Shown: positions 18,666-27,236 of the stretch, in pieces
Layout: each line of letters starts with the position of its first letter
Numbering within the stretch: position 1 is the stretch's first letter
Assembly (NCBI RefSeq): GCF_003071345.1
Contig: NZ_QCYK01000002.1
Coordinates: forward strand, 1,488,001 to 1,552,000
Direction of reading: 5' to 3'
DNA length: 64,000 bases
Source of the DNA: Chitinophaga parva
Lineage (GTDB): Bacteria; Bacteroidota; Bacteroidia; Chitinophagales; Chitinophagaceae
Position numbers and translations under genes: made by a program
The notes under the pieces: model-generated
Seen by the model: only the letters and a program-made list of their open reading frames with translations
The model's database searches: none
What the model was told of the DNA's origin: nothing

Positions 18666-20162
18666 TTAGTAGCCGGTGTTTTGCGTGAGGAAATGGTTTA
18701 CGCTGATCTCCGAAGTGGGGATCGGGTACAATGCCTGGTAATCACCCAGCCACGGTTGTTTCAGTGGTGTGGCGGATAATACGGCGTTCATCCGGTTGGT
18801 GCGTTTCAGGTCCATCCAGCGGTGGCCCCACTCTGCAAATAGCTCCGTCCTTCTTTCCTTGGCCACTGCGGTCAGCAACTGGTCTTTGGTGAGGGCGGTG
18901 GATAAAGGGGGAAGGCCAGCCCGGTTGCGGATCAGGTCCAGGTCTGCCAGCGCGGTGGCAGTGCCACCGGGACCGCCATTGGCGGCGGCTTCCGCGCGGA
19001 CCAGGTACATTTCTGCCAGGCGGAGCACCATGTAGTATTCTGTGGGAGCGGCGCCAGATTCGCCATTGGCAAGGCTGATCTTATATTTCAGCGGGTAGTA
19101 GGTAACCCCCGGCTTATTGGCAGTGCCCAATGAATTGTCTGTGCTGTCTGTCCACTTTTTAAAGCGTTGATCGCCCGGTTCAAATGCCGCCAGCAAGGAA
19201 GGGGTGAGGCAAAATGTAGCAATGCCGATCTTCAGCACATTGGGCCGCATGATGTAGCCTTCCGGGGTGGCGTTTTTGATGGTGAAATCCTGCAAGGCCT
19301 GTTGCAGTTGCCAGATGGCTTCCCGGCTGTTGGTCAGGAACACCTTGTCCGGGTCACTTTCCAGGGTATAATCCGTGGCATCATCGATCACCATGGTGGC
19401 GGTAGTGGCAGCATTGTTATAATCACCCAGGTAGAGGTATACCCTGGCCAGCAAGGCCAGTGCGGCGTATTTGTTAGGGCGGGTACGCTCCCCGTTGCCC
19501 GTGGGATAAGTGGCCGGCATAGTGGCTGCGGCGTCTTTCAGGTCCTGCACCATCTGCTGGTAAACCTGCGCCTGCGGGGCGCGGGGCAGTTTGGCGGTCT
19601 GGTTAAAATCCACCGACAAGGCCAATGGTACGTCGCCAAAGAAATTGACCAGGTAGAAATAACTGAATGCCCGCACAAACTTGGCTTCCCCCGTCAAAGC
19701 TTTGCGCACACTGTCTTTCAGCATAGACGATTTGGAAGCTGCAATGCCTTCGATCACGGAGTTGGCACCGTAAATAGCATCGTAGGCAGATTGCCATGCA
19801 GACCATGGCCGGCTGCTGTTGTTGATAGTGAGCTTGTTGGTATTTACACTATACCAGGATTGGTCTGCCGTGCCCTGGTAGTTATACAGTTCGTCTGACG
19901 ACAGGCCACCCAGGAGGGTGGACAGGCCGGCGGAAAAACTGTTCAGCGCAATACTGCCAATGCCTGTCATGTCCGTACCATTTATCATCCGGCTGTAAAC
20001 GCCTGCCATGGCGGCATTGGCCTGTTGCTCCGTGCTGAATACCTGCACGGTGGAAATGGTATTGATGGGTGGCGGTACGGTCACCAGTTTTTTACAGGCG
20101 CATACTAGGGTAAGCAGCAGGCAGCTGCAGGTAAGCATCATATTTTTAAAAGATCGCTGCAT
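18666..20162 (-). CDS. SusD/RagB family outer-membrane lipoprotein
   Basis: 498 residues from ATG 20162, chosen because the signal peptide (MQRSFKNMMLTCSCLLL) starts there; lipobox LVCACKK. It has the SusD helices with AFSYFYLVNFFGDVPL (about residue 120) and the C-terminal LLTAVAKERRTELFAEWGHRWMDLKR. It is the lid and binding partner of the SusC barrel encoded 10 bp upstream. The substrate is not evident because no glycosidase or peptidase gene is present in this locus. Confidence 0.92.
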   Translation of the reverse strand: MQRSFKNMMLTCSCLLLTLVCACKKLVTVPPPINTISTVQVFSTEQQANAAMAGVYSRMINGTDMTGIGSIALNSFSAGLSTLLGGLSSDELYNYQGTADQSWYSVNTNKLTINNSSRPWSAWQSAYDAIYGANSVIEGIAASKSSMLKDSVRKALTGEAKFVRAFSYFYLVNFFGDVPLALSVDFNQTAKLPRAPQAQVYQQMVQDLKDAAATMPATYPTGNGERTRPNKYAALALLARVYLYLGDYNNAATTATMVIDDATDYTLESDPDKVFLTNSREAIWQLQQALQDFTIKNATPEGYIMRPNVLKIGIATFCLTPSLLAAFEPGDQRFKKWTDSTDNSLGTANKPGVTYYPLKYKISLANGESGAAPTEYYMVLRLAEMYLVRAEAAANGGPGGTATALADLDLIRNRAGLPPLSTALTKDQLLTAVAKERRTELFAEWGHRWMDLKRTNRMNAVLSATPLKQPWLGDYQALYPIPTSEISVNHFLTQNTGY

Positions 20163-20172
20163 AGCCTTGTGT

Positions 20173-23100
20173 TTAGAAGTTAAAGGATAAGCCGCCGGTG
20201 ATGATCCTGGAAGGCGGTACACTGGAAATATCCTGCACCTCGGGATCTATACCGGGATAGTTGGTGATGGTGAACAGGTTCTGTGTCCTGAAGAACGCGC
20301 GGCAGGCGGTCATGTGCAGCTTTTTCAGCAGCGGGTCCGGCAGGGAATAGCTGAGTGCCACCGTGCGTAAACGCAGGTAAGAAGCATTGACAAACTGCGC
20401 ATCGGACGATCCCACGGAAGTGCCGTAAGCAGTGGAAAAGCCGGGATAAGTGGCAATGTCGCCGGGTTTCTGCCAGTGGTCCCGGATCGCTTCTACCGGC
20501 AGGTTACCAAACTTGCCGGGGATCACCAGGTAGGGGTTCATCCCGATCTGTTTTTTGAAATCAAAGAAGAGGTCCAGGTTCCAGCCTTTGTAGGTAAAGG
20601 AAGTACCTGCGCCACCGTAATATTTTGGGTTGGGATCTTTCACGATGTAGCGGTCATCGTCCGCGGTGCCCGCGGGCACGCTGAGATTGGTTTTTATCTG
20701 GCCGTCTTTGTTGCGGTCTTCAAAGCTGTACTGGCCTGTTTGCGGATCTACGCCCAGGTAGTGCGTCAGGTATACCGCACTGAGGGATTGGCCTACTTTG
20801 TAAACGCTGTAGTAGGGCGACTGCTCAATGCCCGGGTAGGATGCCAGCCGGTTCTTATTGGTGGAAATATTGAAATTCACAGACCAGCGGAAGTCTTTCT
20901 GCTCCACCAGGTTTGCGCGCAGGCTTCCTTCCCAGCCGGTATTTTCCACTACGGCGTCCCAGTTTGCCACGATGGACCCAAAGCCGGTGTACCGCGGCGT
21001 GGGAATATTGGTCACCTGGTTGCCGGAGCGGTTCAGGTAATAAACACCTTCCAGGTTAATGCGGTCTTCCAGGAAACTGATGCTCACCGCTGCTTCATAT
21101 TTTTTGTTGGACTCCCACTGGTATTGCTGGTTCACTGCGTGTATAGGTACCAGTGGTGTGAGCCCGTTATAGGGATATAATTGTGTACCAGACAATTTAG
21201 TGGACCATTGGGAGAGATATTGGTAATCCCCGATGGACCCATCTCCACCGGTAAGGCCGTAGCTGGTGCGGAACTTCAGGAAGCTGACCCAGGAGGGTAG
21301 TAATTTTTTCATCCAGGGTTCTTCAGAGGCGTTCCAGGCCAGGCCTGCAGAACCAAAGTTGCCGAACTGGCTGCCCGGTGCAAAGCGGGAAGAGCCATCC
21401 CTCCTGGCATTCAGGTTAATGATGTATTTGTTGCGCCAGTTATAGTTGATGCGCCCAAATACGCCCGCGTATTTGTAGCGCGCATAGTTTTCCGTGGTTT
21501 GCTGTATCGGCGCGTTGTTGATGCTGGTGAGCATGTTATCATCGCTGTAACCTATGCCGAAGGTGGACACCCCGTCTGTGATCGTAGACTGGGAGGTGCC
21601 GCCCAATTGTACTTTCAGGTCACCGTTGCCTACAAAGCGGGTATAAGCGATCTGGGGCTCTATGATCCAGTTGGTGTTCTTTGTAGTGCCGAAATTGGCG
21701 GAGCCCATCGGGTTGTCCTGGGGATTTGCAGAGGCGATGGGAATAAAATAGTTGCTGGAGCCGGTCATGTTCGTATAACCGGCGGTGGTAGAGATGGTAA
21801 GGCCTTTCAACAGTTCGTAACTGATACCCAGGTTGCTGCTGAATTGGTTGGTCTCCATAATATTATTCCGGAGCAGGTAGCCGAAAGGGAAGGAACTGCC
21901 AGTGTTACTGGCGTTCCATTCATCCCAGTTCAGATCACCTTTACTGTTGTAGATGGGAGGTGCATTGGGCGGAAGGAGAAAAATAGAAGGATCTGCATTC
22001 ACGGCATCTACATGCGTATAGGAAAAGATGGTACCAAGGTTTACAGTGAGTTTCTGGTTGTCGCTGCGGTGGCCAATGTTGGCTCCCAGTGTGGCCTGCT
22101 GGTTAGATCCCCGCGTGCTCAGTACATCCACTTGCCTGCCGTAGTTGCCGCTGATGCGGAAAGTATTGCGGGCATCACCTCCGGAAAGGCTGGTGTTCAC
22201 CATGGTTTGGCTGCCGGTGCCCAGCAGTACTTTTTGCCAGTCCGTGTAGCGGGTGGTATCCCAGGCTACCAGGTCCGGTGCGTTGGCTATGGTGGGGGTA
22301 ATGCCATCATTCTTAAAAGCCTCGCGGCGCATGGCCAGGTATTGCTGGGTATTCAGCATATGGCGGCGGTGCGGCACATCGATGTAGCCTTCATTCACAT
22401 CCAGTGAGAAATTGGTTTTGCCTGGTTTGCCTTTTTTCGTGGTGATCAGGATCACCCCATTGGCCGCGCGGGAACCATAGATGGCGGTGGCATCCGCATC
22501 TTTTAATACTTCAATACTTTCAATATCGTGTGGGTTCATGCTGAACAGGGGGCTTTGCCCACCGGTAGCAGACATGCCTCCCTGTACGAAGCCGGAAGAA
22601 ATGCCGCCGTTATGATACGATCCCGGCAGATCCAGCACCGTCATGGGCACACCGTCTATCACGTACAGTGGGTCCGAAAGAAAGTTAGTGCCCAGCGAAT
22701 TGCGGCCCCTGATCTCCACTTTCACCGGTGCATTGGCATAACCACTGGTTTGCGTGATGAGCAGGCCGGGGGCCTGGCCCTGCAAGGCCAGCAAAGGGTT
22801 GAGCACCGGTTGTCTTTCAATATCCTTGGCCGTGATGCGGGTAATATCGCCGGTGGCCACGCGCTTGCTGGTGATACCATACGCCTGCACCACTGCCTGG
22901 TCCAGCTCACTGGTGGCGGGTTTCAGCTTTATGGAAAATTGTGCTCTCAGTGCGGCTATCTGCACGGATTGTTTCTGGTAGCCAATGCAGGAAATGGTGA
23001 GCACATCGTTATCATTCACATCCTTCAGCGTGAACAAACCCTTCTCATTGGTTTGTGTGCCCTTGCTGGTGCCGGCTACCACTACGTTTACCGCTATGAG

Positions 23101-23520
23101 CGGCGTGCCATCCCTTTCGTCAGACACAATGCCGGATATTTCCGGTGCCTGCGCCTTCACTTCATTGAGTTGCTGGGGCGCATCCGTTTTCCGGAAGATC
23201 ACGATGGTGGTGCCAACAATATTGTAGGTGACAGGCAGGCCGGATAAAACTGTTTTCAGGAATGCCGCCAGTGGCTGTTTCTGTGCATTCACGGCCACGG
23301 TAACCGAAACATCCACCTGGTCGGGATTGAAGATCACGACGTAGCCGGACTGTTTCTTGATCTCCGCAAACACCTGTTGCAGCGTGGCTTTTTTGCTGCT
23401 ATAGGTGATGGCCTGTGCGCCAGCTTTTGTGGAGATCCCAAGGCAGACGAGCAGCAACAAAGCCACTGCCAGCAGTCTTCCTGCCGTTGGCCGTTTGCAA
23501 AAATTTAAAGCTGGAATCAT
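20173..23520 (-). CDS. SusC/RagA TonB-linked outer-membrane transporter with STN domain
   Basis: 1115 residues from ATG 23520. After the signal peptide comes a secretin/TonB short N-terminal (STN) domain (KATLQQVFAEIKKQSGYVVIF...), then a carboxypeptidase-like beta-sandwich (ISGIVSDERDGTPL), the plug with the SusC motif LDPLYVIDGVP-like DPLYVIDGVPM, ESIEVLKDADATAIYGSRAANGVILITTKKG, and the C-terminal barrel ending in F. STN-bearing SusC proteins signal through FecR to an ECF sigma factor, and just those two genes lie upstream. It imports a nutrient bound by the SusD partner. Confidence 0.93.
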   Translation of the reverse strand: MIPALNFCKRPTAGRLLAVALLLLVCLGISTKAGAQAITYSSKKATLQQVFAEIKKQSGYVVIFNPDQVDVSVTVAVNAQKQPLAAFLKTVLSGLPVTYNIVGTTIVIFRKTDAPQQLNEVKAQAPEISGIVSDERDGTPLIAVNVVVAGTSKGTQTNEKGLFTLKDVNDNDVLTISCIGYQKQSVQIAALRAQFSIKLKPATSELDQAVVQAYGITSKRVATGDITRITAKDIERQPVLNPLLALQGQAPGLLITQTSGYANAPVKVEIRGRNSLGTNFLSDPLYVIDGVPMTVLDLPGSYHNGGISSGFVQGGMSATGGQSPLFSMNPHDIESIEVLKDADATAIYGSRAANGVILITTKKGKPGKTNFSLDVNEGYIDVPHRRHMLNTQQYLAMRREAFKNDGITPTIANAPDLVAWDTTRYTDWQKVLLGTGSQTMVNTSLSGGDARNTFRISGNYGRQVDVLSTRGSNQQATLGANIGHRSDNQKLTVNLGTIFSYTHVDAVNADPSIFLLPPNAPPIYNSKGDLNWDEWNASNTGSSFPFGYLLRNNIMETNQFSSNLGISYELLKGLTISTTAGYTNMTGSSNYFIPIASANPQDNPMGSANFGTTKNTNWIIEPQIAYTRFVGNGDLKVQLGGTSQSTITDGVSTFGIGYSDDNMLTSINNAPIQQTTENYARYKYAGVFGRINYNWRNKYIINLNARRDGSSRFAPGSQFGNFGSAGLAWNASEEPWMKKLLPSWVSFLKFRTSYGLTGGDGSIGDYQYLSQWSTKLSGTQLYPYNGLTPLVPIHAVNQQYQWESNKKYEAAVSISFLEDRINLEGVYYLNRSGNQVTNIPTPRYTGFGSIVANWDAVVENTGWEGSLRANLVEQKDFRWSVNFNISTNKNRLASYPGIEQSPYYSVYKVGQSLSAVYLTHYLGVDPQTGQYSFEDRNKDGQIKTNLSVPAGTADDDRYIVKDPNPKYYGGAGTSFTYKGWNLDLFFDFKKQIGMNPYLVIPGKFGNLPVEAIRDHWQKPGDIATYPGFSTAYGTSVGSSDAQFVNASYLRLRTVALSYSLPDPLLKKLHMTACRAFFRTQNLFTITNYPGIDPEVQDISSVPPSRIITGGLSFNF

Positions 23521-23725
23521 GACAATTTTGGTTGAGTAGATAATTGGTTGATCATTGATGCACGTGTCCCGTGCGCCCCCGTGCAGGAGGTAGTTGACAT
23601 ATATCATGTTCGTCAGAAGTGAACAAAGCTCCGCCAGTAGCTTTCCAGCTTCAATTCCGAACAAGATCAAAACGTTTGTGATGTCACATCCTTAAAACAG
23701 CAGGTATAGTCTACATGACAACATG

Positions 23726-24874
23726 TTATGGTGTTACGATCAATTGCCTGCCTTCGAGCCTGTAATGCAGTCCCAGATTACGAAGTACTGAAAGCGCCTG
23801 TTCCAGGTCGAGGTCCCTTTTTATTTCACCGCTGAGCGGGAGGTGTGGTATTCCCGTTTCATACACCACTTCCAGGTCGTACCAGCGGGCCACTTGCCTT
23901 AATACTTCATCGAGTGAGGTGTGGTCAAAGCGGAATAGTCCATCTTTCCAGGCCACGGTGGTGGCGGTGTCCGCGCTGGTGACCTGGAGTTGTGCGTCTT
24001 TGATCACTGCCTGTTGCCCCGGGTGCAGTACTGCGGAGGCATCCTGCACGTGCATTCTCACACTACCCTGTAATAAAGTGGTGCGGATGCCCGGTTCATC
24101 TGCATAAGCATTTACGTTGAACGCGGTGCCCAGCACCTCTACCGATGCTTTCCCTGCTACATTCACGACAAACGGCCTGGCGGCGGCTTGTTTGATCTCG
24201 AAATAAGCTTCGCCGGTCATTTTCACCTGGCGGGAGGTTTCGTTGAACGCGGTAGGGTAGGTGATGCTGGAGCCAGCATTCAGCCATACGATGGTGCCAT
24301 CGGGGAGGAGCAGTTTATATTGCCCGCCCTTGGGCGTGGTGAGCGTATGCAGTTCCGCACTGCCGGCTTGTCCCTGGTAGTCCAGTTCACCTTTGTGGTT
24401 ATCCACCAGGAGGTCACCACTGCGAACGATATTCCCGTGCGCGCTATCCAGTTGGATCTGTGTACCGTTGCCCAGGGTCAGCGTGGCATAGTTGCCATGT
24501 TTACCGGGCTTGATCACATTGCCTGCCAGCGGTGTGGCCGGCCGCTGGCGCATGACCAGTATGGTAGCAGTTCCGGCAACAGCCACCAGCAAAGCCGCTG
24601 CTGCGGCATATTGCAGCCAGCGCCGGCGCATGCGCACCACCGGGGTGGTGCTTTCCATGAGGCGGTGCAGGATGCGGTCACCGGCGCCGGGCAGCAATGC
24701 CGGCGGCGCTGCAAAAGAGCGGTGGTATGCCTGCTCCAGTAAGGATTCCAGTGCAGGATCAGTACTGTCAGGGTTTTCCCGGAACCATGCAAACAAAGTG
24801 ACGCTTTCGGGATCTGTGAGGGTCCCGTCCAGCAGTTTTTGAAAGAGGTCTTTAGGAAAATTACTTGGCGCCAT
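23726..24874 (-). CDS. FecR family anti-sigma factor
   Basis: 382 residues. A cytoplasmic N-terminal part of about 80 residues binds the sigma factor, one membrane helix (about residues 85-107, WLQYAAAAALLVAVAGTATI) follows, then the periplasmic FecR domain (LTTPKGGQYKLLLPDGTIVWLNAGSSITYP, VEVLGTAFNVNAY) and a C-terminal DUF4974-type domain (LDEVLRQVARWYDLEVVY) that should contact the STN domain of the SusC transporter. The sigma factor gene lies 61 bp upstream and the SusC gene about 205 bp downstream. Confidence 0.92.
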   Translation of the reverse strand: MAPSNFPKDLFQKLLDGTLTDPESVTLFAWFRENPDSTDPALESLLEQAYHRSFAAPPALLPGAGDRILHRLMESTTPVVRMRRRWLQYAAAAALLVAVAGTATILVMRQRPATPLAGNVIKPGKHGNYATLTLGNGTQIQLDSAHGNIVRSGDLLVDNHKGELDYQGQAGSAELHTLTTPKGGQYKLLLPDGTIVWLNAGSSITYPTAFNETSRQVKMTGEAYFEIKQAAARPFVVNVAGKASVEVLGTAFNVNAYADEPGIRTTLLQGSVRMHVQDASAVLHPGQQAVIKDAQLQVTSADTATTVAWKDGLFRFDHTSLDEVLRQVARWYDLEVVYETGIPHLPLSGEIKRDLDLEQALSVLRNLGLHYRLEGRQLIVTP

Positions 24875-24935
24875 AACTATAAGACAAACGGATGAGGGAA
24901 ATGGGTGGATGGAATTTGAAAAAAAACGGAAATTT

Positions 24936-25517
24936 TTATTTCAGGGATACGAGCAGGATGAGGAGAGAGATATTGCCATGTTCCAGCAGGTAGTCGCGAA
25001 TGGACTTTACCGCCAGGGAAAGGTGTTGTTTAAAGGTATTGCGGGAAATATGCATCATGGCGGCGGCTTCCTCGTAACTTCTGCCCTGCTGGCGGCAGAG
25101 GATGAATGCTTCGCGGCGCTGGGGTGGCAGGCTGTCCAGGGCCTTTTGCAGGAGGGCTTCATACTGTTTGGTTTCCAGCGCATTCATGAGGGGCTGGTCC
25201 GTGGCATCGAGAGAGAGCCGGTGGAGCAGCTCATCGCGGATGGTATCGTAGAGGGCCAGGCGGTTTAGTTGGTTCAGGGCCGTGTTGCGGGCCAGGCGGT
25301 ATAAATAGCTGTCGAACGACTTGCGGATATCCAGCTGGGCGCGCACTTCCCAGATCTTCAGGAATACATCGTGCACCAGGTCTTCCGTCAACGCGGGATT
25401 CCGGGTGAATTTGAGCAGATAATTATAGATACCAGCGTGGTATTGCTGGTAGATGGTGGTAAATGCCTCCCGGTCACCGAGGGCTAATTGTTGCAATAGC
25501 GCCTGTTCATTCATCAA
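24936..25517 (-). CDS. ECF-type RNA polymerase sigma factor (Bacteroidota FecI-like expansion family)
   Basis: 193 residues with region 2 (IYNYLLKFTRNPALTEDLVHDVFLKIWE) and region 4 (LDSLPPQRREAFILCRQQGRSYEEAAAMMHISRNTFKQHLSLAVKSI). It should drive the SusC/SusD genes when FecR is released by transporter occupancy. Two adjacent start codons (25517 and 25514) are possible. An 11-bp hairpin ends 5 bp upstream of the start, which may affect its translation or mark the end of the upstream transcript. Confidence 0.92.
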   Translation of the reverse strand: MMNEQALLQQLALGDREAFTTIYQQYHAGIYNYLLKFTRNPALTEDLVHDVFLKIWEVRAQLDIRKSFDSYLYRLARNTALNQLNRLALYDTIRDELLHRLSLDATDQPLMNALETKQYEALLQKALDSLPPQRREAFILCRQQGRSYEEAAAMMHISRNTFKQHLSLAVKSIRDYLLEHGNISLLILLVSLK

Positions 25518-25521
25518 GGTG

Positions 25522-25551
25522 GTCGCACCGGCTCCCTTTTGCCGGTGCGAC
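25522..25551 (-). terminator. Strong hairpin between the SPFH cassette and the sigma gene
   Basis: GTCGCACCGGC and GCCGGTGCGAC form a perfect 11-bp stem with an 8-base loop. There is no T-run on either side, so it may be a terminator of unusual form for the upstream four-gene cassette, or a 5' leader structure that limits initiation of the sigma gene, whose start codon is 5 bp away. The choice cannot be made from sequence. Confidence 0.55.
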
Positions 25552-25564
25552 GGTAAATTTAATA

Positions 25565-26134
25565 TTAAAATTCAATATCGTCCGCCACATTACCACCTTG
25601 TGCCTGGGCAAACTGCTGCTGGTATTTAGCCTTGTATGCCTGCTGCTGCGCCGTATAGGCCTCAAAGTTGGCTTCCAGGTCTTTATGGATCTGCTCATTC
25701 CAGCGCGACGCTGCGATCTGGAAATCTCCCAGCGTAATGCCGTAGGTATCAGCGATCCACTGTGCGCCATCCAGGCCATATTCGTATGCCACGCTCCTGG
25801 CCACTTCCAGTTCCTGGTAAAAATCTTTATCCGATTTTATCCGGTCTGTATTTGCATTTCCCGCGCCGGAGGCGTTTGGCGCCGGGTTGCTGAATTTGGG
25901 GTGCTGGTCTGCCTGGCCAAAATACTGGCCAAACAGGGTCACGATCTGGAAGGAGCTGTCCTGCTTCATACGTTCGGGCCACAACAGGTTGGCCTCCTGC
26001 CATACCGGTACTTCCACGCCCAGGGCTTTTGCCACGTCCTCTTCACTGAGGCCACTGCCTAATTTTGCGCAGGCTGCGCTGTAATCTTCCAGGGTAATGC
26101 CGTGAATGGGGGCTAATAACGGATTTTCAGACAT
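25565..26134 (-). CDS. Uncharacterised acidic protein, last gene of the SPFH cassette
   Basis: 189 residues, no signal peptide and no membrane segment, so probably cytosolic. I do not recognise it with confidence. Two segments look like copies of a helical unit: ITLEDYSAACAKLGSGLSEEDVAKALGVEVPVW near the start and YGITLGDFQIAASRWNEQI later, both with an ITL-x-D-(Y/F) opening, which suggests a small repeated domain. A Gln- and Ala-rich C-terminal stretch follows. It starts 21 bp after the 272-residue zinc-ribbon gene and is almost surely part of that operon. Confidence 0.7.
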   Translation of the reverse strand: MSENPLLAPIHGITLEDYSAACAKLGSGLSEEDVAKALGVEVPVWQEANLLWPERMKQDSSFQIVTLFGQYFGQADQHPKFSNPAPNASGAGNANTDRIKSDKDFYQELEVARSVAYEYGLDGAQWIADTYGITLGDFQIAASRWNEQIHKDLEANFEAYTAQQQAYKAKYQQQFAQAQGGNVADDIEF

Positions 26135-26155
26135 AGTGATTTAATTTATAAATGG

Positions 26156-26974
26156 TTAAAAAAGTGGCGCTTGCAATAATCGTTCGTAGAATTTTTCATT
26201 CTCCCCGGCCATATCCGGTACGATCTTGTTCCACTCGTCAAACATGGCCCGCAGGTATTTTTTATACAGTGCAGCGTCCCTGGGTTGGCTATCCTCATAT
26301 GCCTTGCGAAGCGCTGCAGTACGTTGCTCTGCCAGTGCCCTTGCATTGTGAAGCGCCATCCTGGCGGTGGTAGACGGATGGAAAGTATTTTGAGACTGGC
26401 AGAACGGGCAGGTGATGTAGGTATCAATGAAGAACATTTTTTCAATGGTGATGCTACCACCACATTGCCTGCAGGTAAACTGGTCCTTGATCTTTTCAAA
26501 GTCCTGGAGTGCTTGCTGGTAGGCACTTTCCAGGTCCTGCTCCCCGGCCGCGTGGCGCAGCTGGTCCAGGGCCCCGTTGAGTTTTATGTCAAACAGGTCG
26601 TGCCGGTGCAGGCAGGCCATCCTGAAATCGTGCAGGTGTTTGCGGTATTCGCTTCCCGCGTGGCTGGTGAAGGGAGGCAGCATTGCCTCACAACTGTACA
26701 GGAAGGAAAGGATATTGTCCTCTTTCACCGCGTTCGCTTTGTCGCGCATATTGTTCACCTGGCCCAGTAGCCCGTGTAACATGTGATAATGGGAGCGCTT
26801 GTAAGGGTCTGTGTCTTCCTGGAATACCTGCCGCAGTTCGGGGAGGGCGGCGCTGGTGAGCTCCAGCAGGCGGGCTTCCAGTTTGTCGAGGAAAATGAAC
26901 CAGCGTTCCTGCCTGGATTGCAGCTCCGCCAGCATTTCCGGGTTGCTGTATGGCTGCTTAAAAAGATCAAACAT
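26156..26974 (-). CDS. Uncharacterised zinc-ribbon protein of the SPFH cassette
   Basis: 272 residues, mainly helical, with one zinc ribbon at about residues 173-195: C-x2-C (CRQCG) and C-x2-C (CPFCQ). No signal peptide or membrane helix. A helical N-terminal part (YSNPEMLAELQSRQERWFIFLDKLEARLLEL) precedes it. I know no function. The start lies 3 bp after the stop of the 82-residue zinc-ribbon gene, which points to translational coupling and a joint role. Confidence 0.75.
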   Translation of the reverse strand: MFDLFKQPYSNPEMLAELQSRQERWFIFLDKLEARLLELTSAALPELRQVFQEDTDPYKRSHYHMLHGLLGQVNNMRDKANAVKEDNILSFLYSCEAMLPPFTSHAGSEYRKHLHDFRMACLHRHDLFDIKLNGALDQLRHAAGEQDLESAYQQALQDFEKIKDQFTCRQCGGSITIEKMFFIDTYITCPFCQSQNTFHPSTTARMALHNARALAEQRTAALRKAYEDSQPRDAALYKKYLRAMFDEWNKIVPDMAGENEKFYERLLQAPLF

Positions 26975-26977
26975 GTG

Positions 26978-27226
26978 TCAGGAATTATTTTCTTTCCGGA
27001 TATGAATGCCGTCTGTAAGGGTGGTGTGCATGAATGCAAAACCGCAATAAGCACAGTGGGTAAGCCCTTTATGATAGGCCCGCCCGGCGCCACAATTGGG
27101 GCAATCGCGGATATCCATTTTGGCTTCCTCATCCGGCACATTGCCGCCATAGTGCTGCTGCGTGGTGGCTTTTTGTTTGAGTTTTTCCAGGAAGGAGGCG
27201 GTCCTTTTTTTATTTTCGTCAGTCAT
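26978..27226 (-). CDS. Small zinc-ribbon protein of the SPFH cassette
   Basis: 82 residues. Four cysteines in two C-x2-C knuckles (CPNCG near residue 49 and CAYCG near residue 66) make a classic zinc ribbon; the first 35 residues are basic and helical. It lies 10 bp after the SPFH gene and 3 bp before the next zinc-ribbon gene. In Bacillus the ydjFGHI region also pairs an SPFH protein with a zinc-ribbon protein, so a similar membrane-stress or scaffold role is possible but is inference. Confidence 0.75.
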   Translation of the reverse strand: MTDENKKRTASFLEKLKQKATTQQHYGGNVPDEEAKMDIRDCPNCGAGRAYHKGLTHCAYCGFAFMHTTLTDGIHIRKENNS

Positions 27227-27236
27227 GCGGCTAGGT

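Noticed and set aside
23521..23725. TGTGA-tg-TCACA near 23680 as a Crp-type site before the SusC gene
   Set aside because: The centre is only 2 bp instead of the 6 expected for Crp sites, and a sigma/FecR system already accounts for control.
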